This document shows, in pieces, positions 44,673 to 58,223 of a stretch of 64,000 bases of DNA. Below the pieces are notes generated by a model, which did no database searches, was not told the origin of the DNA, and saw only the letters and a list, made by a program, of their open reading frames with translations. How positions within the stretch are numbered: position 1 is the first letter of the stretch; every line of letters starts with the position of its first letter. Source of the DNA: Arabidopsis thaliana. Its lineage: Eukaryota > Streptophyta > Magnoliopsida > Brassicales > Brassicaceae. Made by a program: the position numbers and the translations under genes. The DNA is taken from the NCBI RefSeq assembly GCF_000001735.4, contig NC_003070.9, positions 558,001-622,000 of the forward strand, read 5' to 3'.

Positions 44673-46134
44673 ATGGAAGACGATATGTGGTGCGTTAGCT
44701 CATCTGGTTCTTCTAGAAGCTATCGATCGGAAACTGCTGCTAAGTATCAATCAGGTTTATTATCCAAATCCCCTCAATTTTTCTTTCAAACTTCATTTTT
44801 AGGGTTTATGATTGAAGATTGGTCTTAATTGGGTTTCGATTGAGTTGAGTTCTGTTTTGATGACTTTTTGTAGTTGGTCGTTTAAGTTAAAAATTGTAGC
44901 TTTACGTTTTGCTTTTTAGATGAGAGAAGACTTTTTTTTTCTCTTTTGCTCTCGAGTTAATTAGTGGTGAATATTTCAGGGCCTTATCAAGATTTGGAAG
45001 AGTTTGAAGAAGTTGACGACGATATAGCAGTGGAGTATCCATGCCCGTTTTGCGCAAGTGATTATGATTTAGTTGAATTGTGTCACCATATCGACGAAGA
45101 ACATCGTCATGAAGCTAACAATGGGGTTTGTGAATTCACTTCCTATCTCTCCTGCTCTTTTCATTTCACACTCAAGCTTCACATGAAGCAGTTTTACACA
45201 GCTTAGTTATTCGGATTGTGGGAAACATAACTTCAATCTATAATTTTGATTAGGATTTGTTTTAGATTGATGCGTTTGAGAATCTGATTGCTATTGCAAA
45301 TAGTTTTAATAGAGAAACATGCCACTCTTATCTTAAGTTACTCTTTGGGTTTTACATAACTCTCCATTGATCAGTTTAAGGTTTTAGGATATTAATACTT
45401 TTGACACTTTTTTTGGCTTTACATACTTGCTATAGAGAGTAGGTGACTTGAGCTCTCTGTTTTGAAGCATAGATTGGTTTTACGAGCTAAAGAAATGAAT
45501 ATATAAGTAGTATGATGGAACATTATTAATCTGGTTCCGTGAATTGTCATGTGGTAGCATCATCTTACAATTCGTTTTGGTTGTTTTGTGGTTTTTGTAG
45601 ATATGTCCTGTATGTAGCAAAAGGGTGAAGATGCATATGGTGGATCATATAACATCACATCATAGAGATGTCTTGAAGATATCCTTTTTTGTTTCTTTTC
45701 AAAACCTTTCAAGTCAAATTTCCGTCGCTATAATGAATGTGATTTATTTGAAATTCCTTGACCGATAATTTTACAGTGAGCAGAAGGAAATGTCTTACAG
45801 GGAAGATCCATATTTATCTGATAAATATCTTCAACCTCATCTTGATGAGTTGCCACCATCTATGAATCATCATCAGCATCCCTCTAAACATGTTTCCGAT
45901 CAATTTTTATCGTTCATCAACAATTCTGCATTACCAAATCAGACCAAGCTTGTGCTGCCTGATTCAAGTGTAGAAGACAAGAATCCGATTAAGGATTCGT
46001 CAGCAGCAAAAGAGGGTACATCGTCGTGTCCTTTATCGGATAGTGATAAATTGGAGAAGGCAAAGAAGTGTGAGTTTGTACAGGGACTGTTGTCATCAGC
46101 CATGTTTGATGATGAATGTGACTCTTCTGAGTAA
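44673..46134 (+). CDS. DI19-2: Di19-family zinc-finger protein (Di19-2)
   Basis: Drought-induced-19 family C2H2-type nuclear protein. Four exons, 44673-44754, 44980-45125, 45601-45678 and 45775-46134, give 221 residues, matching AT1G02750. The N-terminus MEDDMWCVSSSGSSRSYRSE is typical. The two atypical zinc fingers are YPCPFCASDYDLVELCHHIDEEH and ICPVCSKRVKMHMVDHITSHH. The C-terminal Di19 domain includes LSFINNSALPN and CEFVQGLLSSAMFDDE. The first two introns are GT-AG. The third (45679-45774) starts ATATCCTTT and ends AC, so it belongs to the U12 AT-AC class; removing it joins LK|SEQKEMSYRED in frame. Family members act in stress and light signalling and are CDPK targets in published work as I recall it. 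Confidence 0.94.
45679..45774 (+). other. U12-type AT-AC intron in Di19-2
   Basis: The 5' end ATATCCTTT is the exact U12 AT-AC donor consensus. TTCCTTGAC at 45754-45762 is one base from the U12 branch-site consensus TTCCTTAAC, with its A 13 nt from the 3' end, inside the usual 10-16 nt window. The 3' end is TTTTAC. No GT-AG alternative keeps the frame at the donor side. Confidence 0.88.
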
Positions 46135-46401
46135 AATAAAGATGTGAAGTCGCCAATGGGAAAGGCAGGTGATTGTCATTGTTGTAATTTTATTCAGCTC
46201 TATTTATATATATGCATCTTTTTTACAGACATAACACTAGCTTTAGCCTTATAATATAAGCTGATGAGTTTTCAGTTTGTTTCTTCACAAGAATCTTTTG
46301 TCGCAGAGCACCGTCCTTGCAAATTTCTTTCCTGCATCTAGTTAAAATTGGGATGTGTTTTTTTTATATGAGTATAACAATAGTGTGAATATAGTCAACA
46401 A

Positions 46402-46474
46402 GCCCGTCTAGCTCAGTTGGTAGAGCGCAAGGCTCTTAACCTTGTGGTCGTGGGTTCGAGCCCCACGGTGGGCG
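46402..46474 (+). tRNA. tRNA-Lys (CTT)
   Basis: 73-nt cloverleaf: acceptor GCCCGTC paired with GGTGGGC allowing one mismatch-type pair, discriminator G, D-arm AGCTCAGTTGGTAGAGC, anticodon loop CTCTTAA with CTT, and T-arm GTGGGTTCGAGCCCCAC. A and B boxes (TAGCTCAGTTGG, GGTTCGAGCC) are canonical. No intron. A CAACA motif just upstream (about 46396-46400) fits plant Pol III start sites. It reads AAG codons. I recall it as AT1G02760. Confidence 0.97.
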
Positions 46475-46481
46475 ATGCAAC

Positions 46482-46486
46482 TTTTT
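46482..46486 (+). terminator. Pol III terminator of tRNA-Lys
   Basis: A run of five T residues 8 nt after the mature tRNA 3' end. Confidence 0.75.
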
Positions 46487-46688
46487 GAAAGCATGCTGTT
46501 TTAACACGCTAACGAACCCAGTTACTACAACGTTGTTTAACTTCCCACTGCTTTATATAACGAACCTCAGAATTTTGTCCGTATAAGTGTTCTCTGTTCG
46601 TAACTGCAAATCCAATTCGAGAGCATCCAACATTTCAAAAATTGACTTCATAAACAGAGTAAATAGGGGCCCATTCGCAGAGTATGTA

Positions 46689-46782
46689 ACACACTGTAAA
46701 CTAAAAATCGGAAAGCATAAAGTTATGTTCTTGGCGAAAATAAATGTTATTCCACGAAACACATTCAAAAAACCTTCTTCAT
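46689..46782. repeat. Dispersed direct repeat, copy A
   Basis: ACACACTGTAAACTAAAAAT, CGGAAAGCATAAAG, TTATGTTCTTGGCGAAAATAAA, TTATTCCACGAAAC and ACCTTCTTCA occur in the same order and orientation as copy B at 49951-50067. Copy A lacks two short stretches present in B. It lies about 290 bp beyond the UPF0725 stop codon. Confidence 0.85.
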
Positions 46783-47070
46783 GCACTTTGGCGAGTATGA
46801 TCAAAACCGAAAGGAATCACATTCGCAGAGTATGATCAAAATCCAAGGGAGATACTTTGGCCAAAAATATATGTCAATTTGTCTATATAATATATATATA
46901 TATTAACTTACTGTATTCAATAAATATTAGACACTTCAAAATCCACAAAACACTGCATATTCGATAATATATTAGACACTTAAAAATCCACAAAATAACA
47001 GCATCCATATTTGAAAATGTAACTCTTGCTACCAGGCAGACAGCATATATATATATAGTCCATCAAGGCA

Positions 47071-48624
47071 TCAAAACGGCTGTGGCGGCAGGCCCTGACA
47101 AATACGCCTAGCTTCTAGAATCGCGGGAGAGTTGAAATAACAACCAGGGTCAAAGTCCCCTCCAAGCTTGTACTCACCAATCAACTCACCCTTGATAGAA
47201 AGGTGTCCTGTATCCTCATCGAATATTCTTCTAACTATAGTTTTGCGTTCAGTATGCTCATCACCAATCCGACACTTGGTGAAGCCCTTAAAAGTTATGT
47301 ACACAATTGCAGTTTTGGCATTGAGTAGTCTCTCATTCGGCGGCAGCATATCGTCCTTGGTTTCTATCACCGCTTCCACAATCTTCAGCTTGGACAGATC
47401 GCTCTGCACCAACAACAGTTGAGAAACAAAACCAAAAGTTATTGATTATCACCAACTCATGGTGTGTCATTGATATGCAAAAAAGATACAATTAAAGAAA
47501 AAGTCAAGACTTACATCTGAGATTCTCATCCTATCATGTGATACGAGTACAAGTTGCAAATATAGAGAAATCCAATCATTGTTACGCAACTCAGATTCCT
47601 TCACCTAAATGAAAAAGCAATAATAAAAATAATAAAAAAACATATCAGTAGTCCTGCTTATAATCGATCATGAACAAAACAAAACTGATGATGCTGTGTC
47701 TTACCCGGTAGAATCGTTTTCCATCATTGAAATCTGACGGCCACTCAGGCGATTCTTCCACTGAAAAACTCTGCGGAGCTAAGACGGACTCATTGGTGGA
47801 CACAGCTATATATGCAACATGCATGATTTATCAGCAAGTGATGAGACTACCTACTTTTATAGTCTACTTGTATATATATAGAAGAAGAAAAACAACAACA
47901 ACAACAATGTTTACTTACCTTTAGGTCTAGCAATTAGAACCGTCAAATCCATAGTGCTAAGACAGTGTTCATCAACTTGAACCTGAAAGGTTTGCTGCGA
48001 ACGGCTAACTGGATCTTGTGCAAGTAAAGTTATGTAGAAAGGGGACAAATGCATCATTAACTTGTTGAATTTCATTACATCAACGAGCTTGAAGTTCGTC
48101 CCCTGAGAAAAAGAGAGCAATTAAATGTCATGTATGTACACAAGCATTCTGTTACCACGATGGAGTTTTTTTTACCTCCAACATATTGTAGCGATGAAGC
48201 CCCGCACTAGCATAAAGCTTGACCAATACAGGATCAGGATGCCTACTATTGGGCAGATGACAGTCGTAGTGTATCAATGGAGTGCCCCCTGGTGGTGCTT
48301 GGATTCCCTCGACATCGAAACCCTAATTACGAAAAAATTAATAATAAATCACTTAGCAAGAAGAGAAATTTTCGTTCAAAAAAACAGAACAATCATAGAT
48401 TAAGCAGATCTATTAAAGTTAATCTTTGTGACAAATTTAAGCAACATGCAACAACAGTCGTCATCTTGAACAACCCAAAGGTAAAAATCCTCTAAATTAA
48501 CAATTAAGAAAATGAAAGAATTACATACATCGGATTCATCCACTCGAGCCCAGTAATCCTCCACTTCAAGGCATAACTCCTCGGCTTTATCATCCCCATA
48601 CCTCATAATCACACTCATATCCAT
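47071..48624 (-). CDS. UPF0725 (DUF626) family protein
   Basis: Six exons: 48624-48529, 48322-48176, 48102-47919, 47805-47705, 47604-47515 and 47403-47071. They total 316 residues with every junction in phase. I recognise the UPF0725 family of Brassicaceae by GFDVEGIQAPPGGTPLIHYDCHLPNSRHPDPVLVKLYASAGLHRYNMLEGTNFKL in exons 2-3 and WISLYLQLVLVSHDR... DDMLPPNERLLNAKTAIVYITFKG in exons 5-6. I recall the locus as AT1G02770. Function is unknown: no signal peptide, membrane span or enzyme motif is visible. The start at MDMSVIMRYGDD is the first ATG of the frame, and an inner Met3 is equally possible. The gene sits between two direct copies of a repeat, suggesting its arrival or a duplication here. 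Confidence 0.85.
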
Positions 48625-49177
48625 ATTCTCTTCCTCCTCGCTGTGTGATTCGGGAATTTGTTGTTTTCAGGATTTGTTGAGTTTTTTACCCATGCAGGCG
48701 AAATGTCCTTTCTCTTCTATATATCCATCCGAAATTCATTTATGGGCTTTTGTTGGGCCTTGTCAACCCAAAATACAAGTTTAAAAAGAACATTTATTAT
48801 ATAAATAAAAGGAAAATTATCTAATAAATTACAGATAGTATAATAATAAAAGTATTACAATCACTGTTTTTTGAAAAAGTGTATTAAATTATATCAATTG
48901 AAATAAGATAATATAATAGATTTATAATACTAAAAAGAAAAGAATCACATATATTATTTATTAAAATATATCATCTTATTGTATAAGCTAGACTTTTCAA
49001 AGTTTGTAATTTCTTTTTGTGACACATGTCAATCAATTCACCACGCATATTCAATCATAATATTTTTATTGGATTTTGATATATGTAACATTATTGATTT
49101 TGACATGTGTTTATAGTTTTACATTTTCTTATGATAATAATTAAAAAAAAAGAAAGATAATTGTAGTTTTTGGATTA

Positions 49178-49275
49178 AACGTGATAAAATGTGTTGGAGA
49201 TATTGGTGATACAGCTATGTATTTCCTACATGTAAATAAATGTATACGTTAATATCTCCAACGCATATCCAAAAT
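49178..49275. repeat. Foldback around GTTGGAGATATT
   Basis: Left arm TTTTTGGATTAAACG... TGTGTTGGAGATATT (to 49204) and right arm AATATCTCCAACGCATATCCAAAA (49251-49274) are complementary over 13-14 bp plus a second block of about 8 bp (TTTTGGAT / ATCCAAAA). The loop is about 46 nt. It is a possible small foldback element. Confidence 0.6.
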
Positions 49276-49950
49276 CACACACATTGGTTTATTGGTGTGT
49301 GTATAGAAGTCGTGTCAATGTGAGACCTTTTTCTTTGTCTTATTCTCTTGTCAAACACATATTTGCTCGTTATAGTAATAAGACAACAAGGAGAACATAG
49401 ACTCGCATACGAGTTGTAAAAAGCTTTAGCTGTTATCTAAAAGAAAATGAAAGTATACCATGTATAGTAAAAGCTAGAAAAAAACATGGGAGTGGGTGTT
49501 GGTTAGTAGTGTTTTATGAATTGGCGCTTACAGGTTGGTACGTAATACCTCCACTGATATTTAATGACAGTGATGTTTTTCATATGTTACTGTGAATTTG
49601 TTATTAGTGTTTGATTAATGTAAAGGATTGAAATGAAAACATATCAGTATCGTTTGGGTTGATGTATTACAGTTATTATCAAATAACGCTTCTACTAAAA
49701 GCTCTCAGCAGACAGAAGAGGTGGACCACTTGTTGGATCATCTGGAGGAGTAGAGTGAAGAATCAACAAAACGAAAGTCAAAAGAAAATAAACAACACTT
49801 CGAAATAGATGATGGTTGTTATTGCATATATTAATTCTAAAATTTAACAATTTATGGATGGATTAATGGATGGTTATTTTGTAATTGCGTATGACGAACG
49901 AAAAACAATAAGAAACCAAAAAAAGAACAACTTGCAAAGTAGGTCTGTTG

Positions 49951-50067
49951 AAACACTGTAAGCTAAAAATCTGAAAGCATAAAGATTAACTGACATAAGT
50001 TATGTTCTTTGCGAAAATAAAAGTTATTCCACAAACGCATTCGATAAAACATTCAAAACCTTCTTCA
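49951..50067. repeat. Dispersed direct repeat, copy B (RPL19A 3' flank)
   Basis: Homologous to copy A at 46689-46782. It starts 53 bp beyond the RPL19A stop codon, so it probably overlaps that gene's 3' UTR. It is longer than copy A by an ATTAACTGACATAAG-type insertion and a GATAAAACATTC insertion. Confidence 0.85.
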
Positions 50068-50119
50068 GAGTCTAATCCGTGAACTGATGATCGATATAGC
50101 TTCACACTATATATCCTCT

Positions 50120-52680
<2,561 letters not shown>

Positions 52681-54225
52681 TTATTTGGGACACATAGGGA
52701 AACTAAGTTTTCCACCGAAGATAACATTGGCGTTATCGCAAAGAGCTCCGACCAAACCGCCTGATGACGACTTCTTCTCTCCTCCTGTCTTGCCTACATA
52801 GTCCAAGTTCACGTCAACAACGTTTACTCCTTGGCACGGCACCGATTTGCTACACATAATCTGAACAACATCTTTTGTAATTGTTGTTCCTCTAATGTTC
52901 TTGAACAAAATATCACTTATAGCAACTTGTGAATCCTACAAAACATGCCAAAAAAAAGGAATTGTTAACGCATATATTCAAAAGAATAGTTGGTTTGAGA
53001 CATTTTCAGTGATGTATATACTTACTCCGCCTCTTGAACCGTAGTTTTGATCAATGATGATTGGGTTCTTGACACTCTGCATGATGATGTTTTCAAACTT
53101 AATGTCCACAGCCTTGCTTGGGTCTGACCCACCCCATGTCTTGATCCTAAGACCATTGTCGGTCTCAATCATCGTGCAGTTGTTAACGTGGATTCCGCTA
53201 ACGTCTTCCTCGTTCTTGTACTTACCAAGACTACCGACACTTAGACCGTGTCCTGGACCACAAATCACACGTTCGACGGTTACGTTGTTGGAGCCACGAC
53301 CGACTGAAACACAATCGTCTCCAGTCGCTATGGTACTGTCGAGGATGCTAACGTTGTCTGCATTGCTCAAATGGATACCATCGGTGTTGGGGCTTTCAGC
53401 TGGTGCGGTAAGCTTAATGTTTTGGATGTTAACATTCTCAGTTTTGACTAAGAACATGTGGAAGGCCTTTGCGTTCACCGAGCTTATGCCATTGATTTCA
53501 ACATTTTTCATGTTCCTGAATTTGAGAGACTGCATGTATGCGTACAAATGTGTGATTAGTTATTGCAAGTATCTATATATACATGATTTGAAATAATATA
53601 TAGTTATTTGGTCTTACCGTTGGAGGAAGATTGCATTGGACCTTTTTACCACAACCATCTGCTTTCCAGACAGCTTCACCTTTCCCGTGGAATGTGCCGG
53701 TTCCGGTGAGGACGAGATTGTCAACACGCTCGAACAAGAACCACTCGGGAGTTGCGTACCCGCTGGTCGTAGCGATGATTGTGCCTATAACATTGACGGT
53801 CACTTTGCTCTTGCATGGACCGGCGAAAATGACTGGACCAGCCAAAAATGTTCCCTTAGGAACTAGTAGCGTTGCTGGTACTGGACTGTCACACACTTGT
53901 ATCCATGTGTTCAAAAACGCCTGCATGAATGTTATTGGATCAATCGTTAGAATGTCACATGCATTTTACTATAAAATACTCAAAAAGGTTATGGATCGAA
54001 AATGAAACTAAACTTTACCTTAAAAGTATTGGTGGAACCATCTCCTACGGCTCCAAACTTAGTAATATCATAGACCGTGGGGTTACCGGAATTAGCAGCG
54101 AGACCACGGCGGCCGCCGAGATATTCACCATTAGCCACGCAAGAACCAAACACCAAGGCCATTAGAATCAATGAACCTACGTTAATATTGTTTGCCTTGG
54201 CGACCAAACTTCTTGCGTTAGCCAT
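52681..54225 (-). CDS. PGA4: Exopolygalacturonase PGA4 (GH28)
   Basis: Secreted pectin-degrading enzyme that removes galacturonic acid from non-reducing ends. Four exons, 54225-54019, 53920-53618, 53529-53026 and 52935-52681, give 422 residues, matching AT1G02790. It has an N-terminal signal peptide (NINVGSLILMALVFGSCVANG). TVYDITKFGAVGDGSTNTF begins the beta-helix. The GH28 active-site motifs are all present: NTDG (residues 218-221), GDDC (Asp241-Asp242), GHG (263-265) and RIK (298-300). Paired Cys near the C-terminus (MCSKSVPCQG, ALCDN, MCPK) fit disulfides. This clade is known as pollen-specific polygalacturonases. Tandem paralogues are common elsewhere but none adjoins it here. Confidence 0.95.
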
Positions 54226-55385
54226 GGTGATAATATCTTTATTTTTTTTTTGCTTTTTTTGTTCTTTTAAAAGAGTGTTAACAAATTTAAAAGTGATTTG
54301 CTCATAGGAGGATTCATAATGTTTTTATAGTGCTAGTTAGTATGCTATTTATAGATTTGATTCCTTATAGAAAAGTATTGGTATTACAGTGTGTGATTCC
54401 ATCTTCTTTTACGGATTGTTGACCCCAATCTTAGGTAGTAACGATTTCCAATTTTACCGTAACTTTTTTTATATCAAGCAAAAAAAAAAAAAAAAAAGAA
54501 TCAATTGATTAAGTGGTTGAGAATGATCAATATTACTCGGTTAATTATAAAACAGTCTAAAATTGCAACCAAATAATAATTTTTGTTTCTTCCTCAAAAT
54601 TATGTGTATGTGTAACAAAATTTTGTATATATATATATACAGATGCAAAATATTGTTTTGTTTGTTGATTATGTCGGAGCGTCATAGCTAAATTATTCTG
54701 TAATTGTCTTTTAAATATTTATGTAAATGGAATTGAGATTTCTCATAAATATGATTGGTAATCCACAAAATGATAAGACAATTTTACAGGTTTACCAATT
54801 GATATGCAATTCACAGTAAAATCAGTAACAATTCAGTGATTGTAAACACAATCATCTCCTCTATCAATAAAAATTTAAATCACGTAAACGTGAACTTAGT
54901 TCTGTCATAACAGAGACAGTGACAGCTTTAATCGGCCCATATCTCTCTCAACCTGGTCAATTGCTCGTTTCCCATGAAAGCATTCATCATCCTTCGTCAC
55001 TGTATATTATTTTCTAAGTACATATTATCCTTACGAAGTAAAAAAAAAAAAAAAATCTCTCCTCTCTCCTTTTGCGTGGTAAAAAGTAATTGTAGTTGTA
55101 TTTACTAGCAGTAAATGTAAATTTATATTTGTTCACCATCTCGTTTATGGGATTGGATAATTTATCAATTTCACTCATATTGACGTAATCTCATTTCATA
55201 GACCCATTCCCACTTCTAAATGCTACTTTTTTTTTTATTAGAAAATTAAAATCAAATACCACATCATCTAAAACATTCATTCAGCCGGATCGGACAATCT
55301 TGGCCATTCATTTATAAAATCATTACTACTAATTAACATTGTAAACCAACAATTAAATGCGGTTTAAGCTTAGTTAAAGTTGGCC
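54226..55385. other. Intergenic: PGA4 promoter and CEL2 3' flank
   Basis: AT-rich. Apart from the PGA4 TATA box and A/T tracts (54479-54497, 55040-55055) I see no feature. Confidence 0.55.
54346..54353 (-). promoter_or_regulatory. TATA box of PGA4
   Basis: TATAAATA on the minus strand, about 121 bp upstream of the PGA4 ATG. Confidence 0.6.
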
Positions 55386-58103
55386 TTAGGATCGAGCAAG
55401 ATAAGCCAAAGCTCCAACAAGTGGAGCGTTAATGTAAGTTGCTGGCTCTGACCGTCCGTAGTCGGACCGTTCGTCAGGGAATTGATCGTTCTGGTCCGGA
55501 CCACCGACTACTGCACCGACTAGGTCGTTAGGATTAGGAGATTGAGAGGTAAACAAGGAGAAGCCGTCGTGGCACTGGATCCTGGTCGGGTGGACTGCAA
55601 CGGAGGGGAGAGATGAGCCACGGTGGTGAATCCGACGTGGATATTTCAGACCATAACCAACCATGTATGACATCTTCAACGGGTTGCCTCCAAGTAGATA
55701 ATCCACCTGAAGCATATATCACATGAATCAATTAATTAAGCAAATACTACTCTTTCCATTTTATATTGGGATATTAATTAATTCATGCTTTAGCAAAATA
55801 CAAAATTTATTTCATTTTTGCTAATTATCATTATAATAAAGTATAGATTCTTAATTCTTTTATTGGTATGCTGTAGTCTTGCAGATGGTGTCACATTTAT
55901 TATGTGCATTAACTGAAAATTTACTTGATAGTCAAGTTTGATTTTGACATCCAAAGTATACCAGAGTCAATATACATTGGTTTTGAAACAAACCTGTTTC
56001 TTTGCGATGGAGCGGAGGCGGGCAGGGGTGACGACGGAGCCACCGCAATAAGCGACGGTGCGAGCAGAGGTTAAGTATTTGGCGTAGGTCAAGAGCAAGA
56101 ACGATGTAGACGTCACGTATTGCATGTTGCTCTCACCCATCTTGAACAATAGCCCACCTATAAATATGTATACACATATATCATAAATTCCTTGATTTTT
56201 AAATTTCAATGAGAAGATGAGTGGTATATATGCAAAAACCTGGTGTATATTGGGAAGAGGATGCTCCAGGTAGAACAGAGCAAATGAAACTATCAGCATG
56301 CTCTTTGTATTCTTCAAGTGACTTCACTTTCTGAATCAGAAACTCCTTGAAAAAACAAAACAAAGTCACACAAAAAATGTTTCATAAGAATTCAAGAACC
56401 AATGGTCTAAATTTGGAATCTTTGATTAGTTTCAAAGATTTGTATAACCTTGGAGAGAAGGATTCTAGCACCAACGTGCTTATTATCCCAACTAAACATG
56501 TTATCAAACTCATCAGCTCCAAGGATTTGTCCATTAGCTTTGATGTAATTGAGATATGTTGGGTTATTTGTTGCTTTTTGTAACCAAGCAGCTCCCCATA
56601 ACAATTCATCCTGAACAAACCAAAACCAAAAACATGACTTCAATTTCAGTTTTTTTTTCCGAGATTACAGTTACACTTTAAATTAATATAGATCCAACTT
56701 CAAAAGTTTAAAATGTTGAACCTGATATCCAGAGTAAGAACAGTAGAATGGACAAACTTCTGGGGCCAGACCTGCACTGTAGGGTCCTCTGTATTTGTCC
56801 GCAAATGTAAAAACCTTAAAAACCCACAAATGCAACTTTTTAATTAATGCTCATATAGATTTAAAAAAAAAAAATTAATAGCCAAATGATTATTAAATGA
56901 AGAATATTTCACCTAATTATAAAACTTGAAAAATATAGGTTTACTAAATGAAGAATATTAATTGTGAAAAATGACACATTTACAGTACCGTAATGGCTCG
57001 TTGGAGGAGGTGATTGGAGTAAGAAGGATCACATTTTCTGAAAACAATTGAAGCAGCGGCAAGAGCGGCGGCGATTTCACCGGCGATATCAGAACCAGGA
57101 TTGTTCTTGTCGACTTTAAACACACTTCTTGGTGTGTCCATGTCTTCTGGTCTCTCCCAACAAGCATGGTCCATGTTAGGATCACCAACCTATGAACACG
57201 CTAACGTTAAACCACTCTGTTTCCCAAAGTCTTGTTTTTTTTTTTCGAGGAGAGAATTTAGAGCAAAGTAAAAAACCTGAACATAAATGGTATCAGGATG
57301 TGAAGTGGCTTTGAGGAGAAAGTCAGTAGCCCAACGAATAGCGTCTTTTGCGTTTGGTAACTCAGATTTCATGAGACCACCAAACTCAATTAAACTCCAT
57401 GAGAGCATTGTGGTTGTGAATGCCATTGGGAATCCAAACTTCATATTGTCCCCTGCATCGTAGTATCCTCCCACCAAATCCACCTACAAAATTAAACCAA
57501 TTCACACAAATTAGGCTTTCCAAGAAAATATGTAACTTAGTTTCTCTGTTTTAACCTAAAAAGCATAATAACAAAATTAGGGTTTCAATTCCTCTGTTCT
57601 AAGCAAGAGTCCCATTAAGTTTGAATTTTTTTATGATTTTGATAGAGAAATTTAACCTAAAAACCATAATAAACAAATTTAGGGTTTCGATTCCTCTGTT
57701 TTATGCAACAACCCCATAAAGTTTGAACCTTTTTTGATGATATATGTTAAGTTTTAACCTAGATTGCTAGCATTCATGTTAATCGAGAACAGACCCATTT
57801 CACATTTTCCATAAAAGCAACAACAAAGCAAGAGAAAGTAGTGTCATTTACGTTGAGAGCAGAGCCATCAGAGAGACCAGAGTTGCTTCTCCAAGTCATT
57901 CTCTGGTTTGGAGGAAGCTTTCCGGATCTTTGACCTTCGAAGAAGAGAATGGACTTGGAGAGAGCGTCTTTGTAATTGTGGTTGTCCAGGTGGTGACGAT
58001 GGTGGATGCTAGGGCGAGAGGAAGAGGACGAGAAGCCATTGGAGAGAAGCAAGATGAAAGAGAGAAAGGTGATGAGTCGTGAAGAAGAGAGATAGAGAGC
58101 CAT
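55386..58103 (-). CDS. CEL2: Endo-1,4-beta-glucanase CEL2 (GH9)
   Basis: Secreted GH9 enzyme cleaving beta-1,4-glucans of the wall. Eight exons: 58103-57852, 57483-57277, 57189-56989, 56814-56722, 56610-56449, 56345-56240, 56157-55994 and 55706-55386. They total 501 residues, matching AT1G02800. The signal peptide is [20 protein letters not shown]. There is no membrane anchor or CBM49, so this is class [34 protein letters not shown] carries the N-terminal catalytic Asp (Asp93/Asp96). [19 protein letters not shown] holds the conserved His. [25 protein letters not shown] is the C-terminal GH9 signature, with the proton-donor Glu near residue 482. Intron 1 contains a tandem duplication (57550-57741). 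Confidence 0.95.
57550..57741. repeat. Tandem duplication of about 100 bp in CEL2 intron 1
   Basis: TTTAACCTAAAAAGCATAAT, then TAGGGTTTCAATTCCTCTGTT and CCCATTAAGTTTGAA (57550-57640) recur at 57650-57728 with scattered differences (ACCATAAT, CGATTCC, CCCATAAAGTTTGAA). They are non-coding, confined to the intron. Confidence 0.8.
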
Positions 58104-58213
58104 TTCTCTAGTCTCTAGAGATAGGAAAAGAAAAGAGAGAGCTCTGATTAACCAATCAATGACCAGTATGCAGAAGAAGAAGCTTGCTGCTAGGTGAGCA
58201 GAGGAGATTTAGC

Positions 58214-58223
58214 TATTTATATA
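58214..58223 (-). promoter_or_regulatory. TATA box of CEL2
   Basis: TATATAAATA on the minus strand, about 112 bp upstream of the CEL2 ATG. Confidence 0.6.

Larger units (their letters stand above)
46475..47070. other. Intergenic between tRNA-Lys and the UPF0725 gene
   Basis: Contains repeat copy A (46689-46782) and a short internal duplication of GAGTATGATCAAAA (about 46792 and 46827). Two similar blocks of ATATTAGACACTT...AAAATCCACAAAA occur at about 46925 and 46968. Confidence 0.6.
48625..50119. other. Intergenic between the UPF0725 gene and RPL19A
   Basis: 1.5 kb, very AT-rich. It contains a foldback at about 49178-49275 and repeat copy B (49951-50067) in the RPL19A 3' flank. A GGGCTT/TTGGGCC pair near 48745 is a site II-like promoter element for the UPF0725 gene. 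No other gene is supported. Confidence 0.55.
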
